From positions 4,439,357 to 4,503,356 of the forward strand of contig NZ_CP036343.1 of the NCBI RefSeq assembly GCF_007746795.1: a stretch of DNA of 64,000 nt, given 5' to 3'. The notes beneath the pieces are model-generated. The model ran no database searches, was not told where the DNA came from, and worked only from the letters and a program-made list of their open reading frames with translations. The translations under genes were made by a program, and so were the position numbers. The DNA is from Gimesia algae. Lineage in GTDB: Bacteria > Planctomycetota > Planctomycetia > Planctomycetales > Planctomycetaceae. Shown here piece after piece: positions 53,601 to 62,071 of this stretch (its first letter is position 1; the number at the start of each line of letters is the position of its first letter).

Positions 53601-54920
53601 ATGGCTTTTCAATCCCGCCGCGCATTTTTAAAAGAACTGGGACTCTCCACTGCCGTCCTTCCGCTGGTGATGCATTTACCCAGTCTTGGCTTTGCCGCCG
53701 ATGCCCGTATCCGTAAACAGCGCCTCATCGTGATGTTCAGTCCCAACGGTATCGTACCCAAAGCCTACTGGCCCGATGAAACAGGCGATAAATTCGAACT
53801 CAAAGAAATTATGGAGCCTCTGAAACCATATCAGGATCAGATGCTGGTCATCAAAGGGATCGCCGACCGCGTTCGCGGAGATGGCGACAGCCACATGCGG
53901 GGTATGAGCTGCCTGCTGACCGGAATCGAATTACTGCCCGGAAATATCCAGGGTGGCTCCCATACGCCCGCCGGCTGGGCCAGTGGAAATTCGATCGACC
54001 AGGAAATCAAACGATTCCTGCAAAGTCAGAAGGAAACCCACACGCGATTCGGGTCGCTGGAATTTGGCGTGAACGTTCCGCATCGCGCCGATCCCTGGAC
54101 ACGGATGGTCTACGCGGGTTCCAATAAACCGATCGCGCCCATCGATGACCCCTACCAGATGTTTGAAAAAATCTACGGATCAATGAAAGACCGCAAGAGC
54201 CTCGCCAGCATTCTGGACGACGTCCGCGAAGACCTGAAGAAGGTACGCACGAAACTCAGCAAAGCGGACCGCCAGTTACTGGAAGAACATGAGAGCTATG
54301 TCAGACAGATGGAACAGGAATTGAAAGCCAGCCAGGATCAGAAACTGGCCGTCGAAGTTCCCATTCAGGAAGTCGGCATCAAAAATGACAATGACCATAT
54401 GCCGGTCACCAGCAAGATGCAGATTGATCTGATGGTCAACAGCCTTGCCAACGATATGGCACGAGTCGCGACGCTGCAGTACACCAACTCCGTCGGTCAG
54501 GCACGCATGAAGTGGCTGGGCATCGATGACGGTCACCATTCGCTTTCACATAAACCAGACAGCGATGAAGACTCACAGCAGAAACTCACAAAAATCAATA
54601 AATGGTTCTGTGAGCAACTCGCTTACCTTGTGAAAAAACTCGATACCACTCCGGAATCCAACGGCGAAGGCACACTGCTTGATAACACGACCATCGTCTG
54701 GACCAACGAACTGGGTAAAGGGAATTCACACACGCTGAATGATGTGCCCCTGGTTCTGATCGGAAAAGGACTGGACTTTAAAATGGGACGTTCCCTGCAG
54801 TTCAAAAACCTGGCACACAACCGCCTGCTGATGTCTTTCGCTCACGCCATGGGGCATCGGGTCAAAACCTTCGGGAATCCGGATTTCTGCGGTGATGGCA
54901 TCATTTCTGAACTGACCTGA
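53601..54920 (+). CDS. DUF1552 protein, Tat-exported partner of the DUF1592 protein
   Basis: 439 aa, 14 bp after the DUF1592 gene. Twin-arginine leader [22 protein letters not shown]1552 landmarks: '[20 protein letters not shown]', '[20 protein letters not shown]', [20 protein letters not shown] and '[30 protein letters not shown]'. Function is unknown; the AP-superfamily-like histidines resemble those of DUF1501. The pair is a conserved planctomycete unit. A terminator follows at 54954-54996. Confidence 0.88.
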   Translation: MAFQSRRAFLKELGLSTAVLPLVMHLPSLGFAADARIRKQRLIVMFSPNGIVPKAYWPDETGDKFELKEIMEPLKPYQDQMLVIKGIADRVRGDGDSHMRGMSCLLTGIELLPGNIQGGSHTPAGWASGNSIDQEIKRFLQSQKETHTRFGSLEFGVNVPHRADPWTRMVYAGSNKPIAPIDDPYQMFEKIYGSMKDRKSLASILDDVREDLKKVRTKLSKADRQLLEEHESYVRQMEQELKASQDQKLAVEVPIQEVGIKNDNDHMPVTSKMQIDLMVNSLANDMARVATLQYTNSVGQARMKWLGIDDGHHSLSHKPDSDEDSQQKLTKINKWFCEQLAYLVKKLDTTPESNGEGTLLDNTTIVWTNELGKGNSHTLNDVPLVLIGKGLDFKMGRSLQFKNLAHNRLLMSFAHAMGHRVKTFGNPDFCGDGIISELT

Positions 54921-54953
54921 ATTCATTCTCTCCACCATAAACGACAGTCACTC

Positions 54954-54996
54954 AACTGCGTGTTCCTTCGTTCTAAGAGGGACACGCAGTTTTTTC
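54954..54996 (+). terminator. Intrinsic terminator after DUF1552
   Basis: AACTGCGTGTtCC pairs with GGgACACGCAGTT around a 13-nt loop, followed by T6. A clean end of the cytochrome operon. Confidence 0.82.
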
Positions 54997-55099
54997 ATAC
55001 CTTTGACGATCTCGTATCGCGCTGTCATAATCTGAATTCAAAATGATATCAAAACGAGGACCAAACAGATTTACTGACGAGACGAAAGGAAGCTGCAGT

Positions 55100-55471
55100 A
55101 TGGATCACATTACCCGCCCGAATGAGCAAGACGAATACTTCTTCGAAGAAGGATGCTTTATTCTGGAAATGTCACAGGCTGATATCGACCCGGAAGTGTC
55201 CATTGCCCGCGCCCGTGTGGAGCCCGGCAGAACCACGCGGTTCCATCGTTTGAAAGGCACGTTTGAACGTTACATCATGCTCTCGGGAACAGGACTGGTC
55301 GAAGTCGGCAACTACGAGCCGACGAAAGTCTATCCCGGAGATGTAGTGCGCATCCCTCCAATGACCGATCAGCGGATCACCAATATCGGAGACGAGGACC
55401 TGGTTTTCCTCGTAATCTGTAACCCGCATTTCCTCAAATCATGCTATATCGATACAGAAACTGGACAATAA
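55100..55471 (+). CDS. Cupin-domain protein
   Basis: 123 aa from the ATG at 55100 with AAGGAAG upstream. Single small cupin: 'VEPGRTTRFHRLKGTFERYIMLSGTGLVEVG' is cupin motif 1 with one His (HR), then 'VYPGDVVRIPPMTDQRITNIGDEDLVFLVICNPHF' is motif 2. A reduced metal ligand set suggests a binding or isomerase role, for example toward sugar phosphates. Cytosolic. No operon partner evident. Confidence 0.82.
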   Translation: MDHITRPNEQDEYFFEEGCFILEMSQADIDPEVSIARARVEPGRTTRFHRLKGTFERYIMLSGTGLVEVGNYEPTKVYPGDVVRIPPMTDQRITNIGDEDLVFLVICNPHFLKSCYIDTETGQ

Positions 55472-55789
55472 CATATACAACCCAAAGCCTTGTCACTATA
55501 CACTTTAACCATTGTTAAGATAATATACTATTATTTAACAATTTTGTTGCCAAATCCCCCTTCTTTCCGTTAGAAATTTAGTACGATATTCATCTTATCT
55601 TTAAGAATTCTTTTCATTTCACCAGTTCTAAAACGCGTCACATTTAACCCTAGCGCCTCTCAATCTATCGTACTCGGTCGCATTGACCCTGGAGGCACTA
55701 CAGTCAAACTGGACACACTCTAAATTATCCATCCACATATCAGCTTCAACACTTTTTTAATCCTGTAAATTTTAAGGGGGAGTTATTTG
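55472..55789. other. Intergenic region upstream of DUF1559 pair
   Basis: 318 bp, AT-rich, no gene. It holds the dyad at 55511-55542, a long leader before the pilin-like gene and the ribosome site aaggggg. Short runs of T suggest weak termination after the cupin gene. Confidence 0.45.
55511..55542. repeat. Near-perfect 14-bp AT-rich inverted repeat
   Basis: ATTGTTAA-g-ATAATA (55511-55525), a tac spacer, TATTATTTAACAAT to 55542. Fourteen pairs with one bulged base. It could be an operator or a weak terminator; no T-run follows. Confidence 0.6.
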
Positions 55790-56653
55790 ATGTCGAGGAA
55801 CGTACAGAGTAAGAAGGGATTCACCCTGATTGAGCTACTCGTGGTGATTGCTATCATCGCCATATTGATTGCATTACTGTTACCAGCGGTGCAGCAGGCA
55901 CGCGAAGCGGCACGTCGCAGCACATGCAAAAACAATATGAAACAAATCGGGCTGGCATTACACAACTACCACGAAACACACCGCATCTTCCCCTATGGCT
56001 ATAATACCGTTCCCGGAGGTGGCTGTGCCGACGGAACCGGAGACATCCGCACTGGCTGGGGCTTCTTTATTCTGCCCTTCATTGATCAGGCTCCACTCTA
56101 CCAGTACTGTAATTCGAAAGGAGCCTCAGACTGTCCAATCTGGCATACCACAACTGCTTTGATTGACACCGGTGGCACAGGAGCCAGGGCTTCCATTCCT
56201 GTCTACAACTGCCCTTCCGATCCTATGGGTGGCATCAATACAGATATCTCTACCAAAGTTTTTGGTAAATCCAACTACAAGGGTGTCACCAACGAAGCCA
56301 CCAGCCAGGCTTATACTTTTGGTACTAGCGCGGTCACTTCTCGTATGCGTGACTTCACCGACGGGACCAGTAATACCATCCAGGTGGGCGAAGCTGCAAC
56401 CATGGGTAATTATGTAGGGGCCGTCTGGATGGGCGTGATTGATGACGTCCATGATAACATGGCCAACGCGACCAATACTGCTACCTGGGCCATCAATGGA
56501 ACCGATTCTGACGCGTTCAACAGTACTCACACTGGTGGATGCCACTTCCTGCTGGGAGACGGAAAAGTCCGCTTTATCTCCGAGAACATCAATCGCGATC
56601 TCTACGTAGATCTGGCAACAAAGAATGGTGGAGAAGTCATCGGCGAATATTAG
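55790..56653 (+). CDS. DUF1559 prepilin-like protein
   Basis: 287 aa from ATG 55790; a TTG one codon earlier is in frame. Type IV prepilin N-terminus KKGFTLIELLVVIAIIAILIALLLPAV (cleavage before Phe), then the DUF1559 body 'CKNNMKQIGLALHNYHETHRIFP', 'FILPFIDQAPLY', 'RDFTDGTSNTIQVGE' and a C-terminal GGCHFLLGDGKVRFIS. Assembled through the type II/IV secretion path into a pseudopilus-like structure or held in the membrane. Function of DUF1559 unknown. First of a three-gene run. Confidence 0.9.
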   Translation: MSRNVQSKKGFTLIELLVVIAIIAILIALLLPAVQQAREAARRSTCKNNMKQIGLALHNYHETHRIFPYGYNTVPGGGCADGTGDIRTGWGFFILPFIDQAPLYQYCNSKGASDCPIWHTTTALIDTGGTGARASIPVYNCPSDPMGGINTDISTKVFGKSNYKGVTNEATSQAYTFGTSAVTSRMRDFTDGTSNTIQVGEAATMGNYVGAVWMGVIDDVHDNMANATNTATWAINGTDSDAFNSTHTGGCHFLLGDGKVRFISENINRDLYVDLATKNGGEVIGEY

Positions 56654-56710
56654 TCGTTCTCCAGCCTCGCGACCTGTGGGTTGCTAAGCTGAAACCAATT
56701 CGATCTTCTG

Positions 56711-56740
56711 AGAGCCATAGACCTGTCTGTGGCTCTTTTT
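56711..56740 (+). terminator. Intrinsic terminator between the DUF1559 genes
   Basis: AGAGCCAtaGAC-ctGTC-tgTGGCTCT then TTTTT, a 10-bp stem with one mismatch region. Confidence 0.78.
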
Positions 56741-56883
56741 ATTGGGTATTCCAAATATTAACATTACTTATTTATTATTATTGCGTTAAATATCATTCCA
56801 TCTTAAAATGACTGATATAAACAATTTGTGATTGTTTTCCCACCTGATATTTTTCCTACCTGATGATTTTAAAAAGGCTTCCC

Positions 56884-57882
56884 ATGATTGCGTTCTCTCC
56901 GCGCCCGGCGCGTCGTTTTGGATTCACATTGATCGAGTTGCTGGTCGTCATCGCGATTATTGCGATTCTGATTGCCCTGCTCTTACCAGCCGTACAACAG
57001 GCCCGCGAAGCAGCCCGTCGCAGTCAGTGTAAAAATAACATGAAGCAGATCGGGCTGGCTCTGCACAATTACCATGATGTATATATCACATTCCCAATCG
57101 GATCACGGACCCCTAACGACCAGCCCAACAACTGGCGTTTTGCTTTATTGCCTTATATGGATCAGGCCAATATTTATGAGAAAGCCAAAACCGGCCCGGG
57201 TTCTGATGTCGATTTCTGGGAAGGGGGCGGCGGCACCTACAATGGAGACACGCTGCTCTTCAAAGACAAAGTCATTACACCAATCTATATGTGCCCCTCC
57301 AGTGCAGACCCCGCGATCAGCTATGCCAACGGAGAGTTGGGGCAGGGTTCACAGTCACACATGTATGTCGGCATCATGGGTGCTTACCCTGACCCCGCCG
57401 GCAACTCTAATGTCTCCTACGAAACACAGTACAACAGTTTCGCCACAAACAATGGAACCCTGTTAATCAACGAATGTCGTGGTTTGCGAGATATCACCGA
57501 CGGCAGTTCAAATACAATTGTCATCGGAGAACAATCACGTATTTCCAACAGCAGTCCAGTTCTCAAACGCTCTGATTATACCTCAGGCTGGGCAGGCACA
57601 AGTGTCGCAGGCACCGTTGCCCAATGGATCGCCGGTTCACCAATGCAACATAAGTTCGGAACCGGAGTCACTTCAGTCTTCCACAGTCCGAACCCCAGTT
57701 CCACGGGCAGCGAAGCCAATGCGCAGTGGGACTGGAACACACCGCTCACATCCTATCACACCGGCGGCGTCCACGTACTGTTGGGAGATGGCGCAGTCCG
57801 CTTCCTGGGCGACAATACGGACCTTGTTCTGATCCAGAAACTATGTGTCCGCAATGATGGCCAGACGATCGGGGAATGGTAA
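56884..57882 (+). CDS. DUF1559 prepilin-like protein
   Basis: 332 aa from ATG 56884 (AAAAAGG 6-7 nt upstream); an ATG at 56863 would add seven residues. Prepilin leader RRFGFTLIELLVVIAIIAIL, then the body 'CKNNMKQIGLALHNYHDVYITFP', 'FALLPYMDQANIYEKA', 'RDITDGSSNTIVIGEQ' and GGVHVLLGDGAVRFLGD. It is 30% longer than the first paralogue in the middle, where the insert 'SADPAISYANGELGQG...' lies. Probably a pseudopilin-type surface protein. Confidence 0.9.
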   Translation: MIAFSPRPARRFGFTLIELLVVIAIIAILIALLLPAVQQAREAARRSQCKNNMKQIGLALHNYHDVYITFPIGSRTPNDQPNNWRFALLPYMDQANIYEKAKTGPGSDVDFWEGGGGTYNGDTLLFKDKVITPIYMCPSSADPAISYANGELGQGSQSHMYVGIMGAYPDPAGNSNVSYETQYNSFATNNGTLLINECRGLRDITDGSSNTIVIGEQSRISNSSPVLKRSDYTSGWAGTSVAGTVAQWIAGSPMQHKFGTGVTSVFHSPNPSSTGSEANAQWDWNTPLTSYHTGGVHVLLGDGAVRFLGDNTDLVLIQKLCVRNDGQTIGEW

Positions 57883-57925
57883 GTAGTACGCTTTGACTTT
57901 CTGTCTGAAATTCCTCTGGCATTCC

Positions 57926-57969
57926 GTGATTCGATCAGAATTCACTTTGATCGAATCACCTGTTTTTTA
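57926..57969 (+). terminator. Intrinsic terminator after the second DUF1559 gene
   Basis: GTGATTCGATCA (57926-57937) pairs perfectly with TGATCGAATCAC (57948-57959), then ctgTTTTTT. It reduces read-through into the lipoprotein gene. Confidence 0.82.
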
Positions 57970-57983
57970 ACCGGATACTAATT

Positions 57984-58427
57984 ATGCATTTTTTTAAGAT
58001 CGACCAATTGAAATATATCGCCTGCCTGCTCTTCTCGACTGTCTTTCTATCAGGCTGTGGTAGTGATCTCGACTCCCGACCTACAGTAGAAATTATGGGG
58101 ACCGTAACAATGGACGGTTCTCCCTTGCAAGAAGCCAGCATCCAGTTCACGTCTCCCAAAACCGGGGAAAGCGCCTACGCGAACCTGGATAAAAATGGCA
58201 AGTACTCGATCACGTTCCCTAAAGCTGACATTGGTTCTGCTTACGAAATTACCATCACCCCGCCGGTCGTCGAGGAAGAAAACGCGATGGCACTTGCAGA
58301 ACAGTCCCAGAATAAATCAACCACGAAGATCCCGGCAAAATACTCTGATCGCACTACCAGCGGTCTTTCCGCCCGCGTTGAACAGGCGGGAACAAACGAA
58401 GCCAATTTTGATTTGAAAAGTAAATAA
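57984..58427 (+). CDS. Small lipoprotein with regulatory beta domain
   Basis: 147 aa. Leader 'YIACLLFSTVFLSGC' with lipobox Cys26. The body (about 35-145) is a carboxypeptidase-regulatory-like beta sandwich: 'VEIMGTVTMDGSPLQEASIQFTSPKTGE', 'YANLDKNGKYSITFPKADIG' and AKYSDRTTSGLSARVEQ. Such lipoproteins regularly follow DUF1559 prepilin genes in Planctomycetes and may help assembly at the membrane. The gene starts just after the terminator, so it may have its own promoter. Confidence 0.84.
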   Translation: MHFFKIDQLKYIACLLFSTVFLSGCGSDLDSRPTVEIMGTVTMDGSPLQEASIQFTSPKTGESAYANLDKNGKYSITFPKADIGSAYEITITPPVVEEENAMALAEQSQNKSTTKIPAKYSDRTTSGLSARVEQAGTNEANFDLKSK

Positions 58428-58458
58428 GTCTCTCACACAATTTCGGCAGATATTCTGT

Positions 58459-59418
58459 TTATTCCATAGAAATGTAATTAGCAGGCGTTGTTGGTTCAGG
58501 CCCCTTCCAGTCCGGAAATGGATATGGGGGACGCACTTTCAAGGGGGGCAGGTTCTGATCATTTAAAAACTTGAGGTTCAGTTTCAGATCTGTTTTTTTG
58601 TCTTGATTACGTTTCCAATACCAGGTTTCAGGGTCGGCCCGTAAAAACAGTCCATTTTGATAAAACCAGTTGTACCATTCTTGAAAACGTGGTTTCAGTT
58701 CTTCCGGTTTCACATCTTTCAATAAATCATCACGGCCTGTGGCATGAACCATCAGCACAAACTGGAAGGCGTGCCACCAGTAGTCATCATCCGGATTTTC
58801 TTTTTGAAACTGCCGGTAGATCGTTCCATGATAAACCGAGTAATTAATAGGCTTAAACAAATTATCAAACCAGATAACCGCCTGATAATAACGTCTTAAA
58901 GCAGCAGGGGATTTTAGAAATTTTCGGACCATCAGTTCCGCAAATATTAATTGTACTTTTCGTTCCTGCAGCGTTTTTTCTTCACGATGAGGGTGAAGTG
59001 ATTTATCTGGATTAAGATTCCAGGTTCGGACAGCTAATAACCAGCGCATATCAGAGTGTGCATCATCTTTGCCGAATTGATCGACATAATATTTCAGTCC
59101 CTGTCTGGGATTAGATGAATCGATGATTTTCTTGAGTTCATCAAAACCAACTTTCGTGACTTCCAGCCAGTATCCCTCTGACCCTGCTGGCAACCGCCTT
59201 ATCCCCGGAAATCCAACTGTCTTGATGTTATGCCAGACAAGATGGATTTCTTCAGTCGATAATGACTTTGCTGAGTCGTCTTTCTTTTCTACTGTTTGCT
59301 GCTTCGCGAGAGATGCATTCTGCTGCAGATTCGTCAGCACTGTCCCCGTAGTAAGTAATACACACAGCACTCTGACGGTGAAGTACCAACTGATCCTGCG
59401 AGGTAATTCCACACTCAT
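58459..59418 (-). CDS. Membrane-anchored protein of unknown function
   Basis: 319 aa from ATG 59418; a GTG 11 codons earlier is possible. A hydrophobic leader (WYFTVRVLCVLLTTGTVLTNL) may be a signal or anchor. The rest is helical and rich in Trp, Asp and Lys ('LKYYVDQFGKDDAHSDMRWLLAVRTWN', 'YWWHAFQFVLMVHATG', 'EWYNWFYQNGLFLRAD'). I do not recognise it. It is alone between two plus-strand units and shares no operon. Confidence 0.65.
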   Translation of the reverse strand: MSVELPRRISWYFTVRVLCVLLTTGTVLTNLQQNASLAKQQTVEKKDDSAKSLSTEEIHLVWHNIKTVGFPGIRRLPAGSEGYWLEVTKVGFDELKKIIDSSNPRQGLKYYVDQFGKDDAHSDMRWLLAVRTWNLNPDKSLHPHREEKTLQERKVQLIFAELMVRKFLKSPAALRRYYQAVIWFDNLFKPINYSVYHGTIYRQFQKENPDDDYWWHAFQFVLMVHATGRDDLLKDVKPEELKPRFQEWYNWFYQNGLFLRADPETWYWKRNQDKKTDLKLNLKFLNDQNLPPLKVRPPYPFPDWKGPEPTTPANYISME

Positions 59419-59740
59419 CTTTTCCAATTTCCCCAAGAAGTAGTTTCCCACCAGTTCAAAACGTCATCTCTGAGCATAACGCATTGCATCAGGAATGAAA
59501 TTCTAAACGAGAAACAATGAATGCTTTCCGAGTTATCCGAGACAACTTACCTGAGCTAAAAGCATACTCCAGAAGAGTCTGAGCTCAGTATGAAAATCGC
59601 ATAAATATTACCTGTGAATTTTACTTAAGAAGTCTAATTATCTCGGTTTCCCTGTGTGATTCCGGAAGTTATACTCGAATGATCGGTGATGATTTATCAA
59701 AACCAACCTCTATTGGCTGACCATCAAAAAGGATCCTCTT
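59419..59740. other. Divergent promoter region, no gene
   Basis: 322 bp with AT-rich stretches and no supported ORF. It should drive the unknown protein and the ceramidase. I see no consensus promoter or strong dyad. Confidence 0.35.
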
Positions 59741-61864
59741 ATGAAATCGCCACTCGCCCCGCTCCTGCTTGCCGCCCTGGCATTATTGATACCCACGCAG
59801 GTCTTCGCTGAATTACAGGCTGGTGCCACCATCGTGGATGTCACCCCCACCAAATTTCCCGTACTCGTCAATGGCAGTATGACCAGCCGCAGCGTGAGCA
59901 CGGTCAAAACCAAAGTCAACGCGCGGGCCATCGTGGTCGCTGATGGAGAGGAACGTCTGGCGATTGTCGTCGTAGACAGTTGCATGCTGCCGCGTCCCCT
60001 GCTGGATGAAGTCAAAACGTTAACGGCACAACGTACTAAAATCCCTGCCGATCATATTCTGATTTCTGCCACGCATGCTCACTCGGCTCCCTCCAGCCTG
60101 GCCTGTTTGGGAACCGACGCCGATCCTGAATATGTACCCTTCCTCAGAGGAAAACTGGTGGATGCGATCGCCGCCGCAGAAGCGAATCTGGAACCCGCTC
60201 AGGTCGGCTGGGGATCGGAAAACGCCGCCGACTACACTGCGCTCAGACGCTGGATCCTACGATCCGATCGACTCAGAGATGATCCCTTCGGCAACCCCAC
60301 CGTTCGTGCCACCATGCACGCCGGTACCAAATGGGATAACGCCGTCGGTGAATCGGGTCCGGAAGATCCTGAATTATCGCTGATTTCATTCCGTGCAAAA
60401 AATGGTCGCCCCATCGCTCTGCTGGCGAATTTCTCCATGCATTACTTCGGCGATGGTGCGCTCTCCGCCGATTACTTCGGATTGTACTGTAACGGTCTAC
60501 AGGAACAGCTAAGCAAAAAAGATGTGAAGGATGCACCTTCGTTTGTCGCGATCATGTCGCATGGCTGCAGTGGTGACATCTACCGTCGTGACTATACGAA
60601 ACCCAAAGATCAATGGGCGATTACCGATGACATTAACGAATATGCTAAAGGTCTGATCAAAATCACCATGCAGGCCTATAAGAATATTAAGTACCTCGAA
60701 GACGCCGACATCGAAATGGCAGAAAACCGCCTGCAGATGAATTACCGCGTCCCCAATAAACAGCTGCTGGAGTGGTCACAACGCATTGTGAAAGAATTAG
60801 GCGACCGTCTACCGAAGACCGCCGAAGAAATTTACGCACGTGAGCAGGTAATTCTGCACGAACGCCAGTCTACGGAAATCGTCACACAGGCACTTCGTAT
60901 CGGCGATATCGCGATTACTACGACTCCCAATGAAACCTATGCCTTGACCGGCCTGAAACTGAAACGACAAAGCCCACTTAAACAGACAATGGTCATCGAA
61001 CTGGCCAATGGCGGCGACGGCTACATTCCCCCTCCCGAACAGCATCTGCTGGGTGGCTACAACACCTGGGCAGCCCGTTCGGCTGGTCTCGAAGTTTTAG
61101 CGGAACCGCGCATTGTAGAGTCCGATCTGGAACTACTGGAAAAAGTCACCAGTCAGCGTCGCAAATTCTATCAGCAGAGTCGAGGACCGGCGGCAGAAGC
61201 GATTCTCTCGCTCAAACCAGCCGCGTACTGGCGTCTCGATGAATTTAATGGCCCCCGTGCCCGCGATCTTTCCGGCAATCAACGCGATGCCTTTTATGAA
61301 CCGGCAATCGCTTACTTTCTGGAAGGCCCCAAATCGAAATCATTCTGTAAAGACGGGGAAACCAACCGCGCAGTCCACTTCGCCGGGGATCGTCTGCAGT
61401 CTCGCATCAACGATCTCAGCGATCAGTTTACGATCTCACTCTGGCTCTGGAATGGCATGCCTCTGGATGCACGTGACATCAGTGGCTGGATGATTTCACA
61501 AGGCCCCGACCATGGGCTGGCCGCTTACGGAGATCATCTGGGTGTCGGCGGTAAAGAGTTTCCCGGCAAACTGGTCTTCATGAATGGAGCCGACCGTAAG
61601 CTACACGCAGGCAAAACAGCCATCGAACGCTGGACCTGGAACCAGGTCACGCTGGTTCGCGACGGGAAATCGCTCAAAGTCTTCTTGAACGGTAAACTCG
61701 AAATCGATCTGGAAACCGCATCCGCCAAAGCGGGTCCCCTGCTCGACCAGCTCTTCTTTGGGGGACGCACTGACAATCAATCCAACTGGGAAGGTCGCCT
61801 GGATGAAATCGCCGTCTTCAATCGTGCCCTTAGCGACGCTGAAGTAAAAAAACTGGCAAAATAG
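59741..61864 (+). CDS. Secreted ceramidase-like / LamG fusion protein
   Basis: 707 aa. AAGGA precedes ATG 59741. Signal peptide about 1-23. Residues ~24-470 are the neutral/alkaline ceramidase N-terminal family: 'LQAGATIVDVTPTKFPVLVNG', 'RAIVVADGEERLAIVVVDS', the ATHAHSAPS zinc segment, 'VAIMSHGCSGDIYRRDY' and 'IGDIAITTTPNETYALTGLKLK'. Residues ~490-707 form a LamG/concanavalin-type domain ('AAYWRLDEFNGPRARDLSG', 'TISLWLWNGMPLDARDIS', 'GRLDEIAVFNRALSDAEV'). Possibly a secreted amidase whose LamG domain binds carbohydrate. A C-terminal ceramidase immunoglobulin-like domain is replaced by LamG. Confidence 0.83.
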   Translation: MKSPLAPLLLAALALLIPTQVFAELQAGATIVDVTPTKFPVLVNGSMTSRSVSTVKTKVNARAIVVADGEERLAIVVVDSCMLPRPLLDEVKTLTAQRTKIPADHILISATHAHSAPSSLACLGTDADPEYVPFLRGKLVDAIAAAEANLEPAQVGWGSENAADYTALRRWILRSDRLRDDPFGNPTVRATMHAGTKWDNAVGESGPEDPELSLISFRAKNGRPIALLANFSMHYFGDGALSADYFGLYCNGLQEQLSKKDVKDAPSFVAIMSHGCSGDIYRRDYTKPKDQWAITDDINEYAKGLIKITMQAYKNIKYLEDADIEMAENRLQMNYRVPNKQLLEWSQRIVKELGDRLPKTAEEIYAREQVILHERQSTEIVTQALRIGDIAITTTPNETYALTGLKLKRQSPLKQTMVIELANGGDGYIPPPEQHLLGGYNTWAARSAGLEVLAEPRIVESDLELLEKVTSQRRKFYQQSRGPAAEAILSLKPAAYWRLDEFNGPRARDLSGNQRDAFYEPAIAYFLEGPKSKSFCKDGETNRAVHFAGDRLQSRINDLSDQFTISLWLWNGMPLDARDISGWMISQGPDHGLAAYGDHLGVGGKEFPGKLVFMNGADRKLHAGKTAIERWTWNQVTLVRDGKSLKVFLNGKLEIDLETASAKAGPLLDQLFFGGRTDNQSNWEGRLDEIAVFNRALSDAEVKKLAK

Positions 61865-61895
61865 TCTGCGGCTTTTAAAATAGTTTTGAGTGTTA

Positions 61896-61931
61896 CAGCC
61901 CGATCACCTTTGCGATCGGGCTGTTTTTTTT
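61896..61931 (+). terminator. Strong intrinsic terminator after the ceramidase gene
   Basis: CAGCCCGATC pairs with GATCGGGCTG (61896-61905/61914-61923), 8-nt loop, then T8. A textbook stem and tract. Confidence 0.88.
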
Positions 61932-62071
61932 ATTCGTTCTTGAATTAGTTTTTTATCGATCACGAGCAGGAATCCAGCATATTCATACGCCTCCATCGAC
62001 TCTATAATAGAAGAATACACCATCTCTTAATCAATAGGGTTTCTCATTTTCCACTCTGATTCCAGCGTCCC

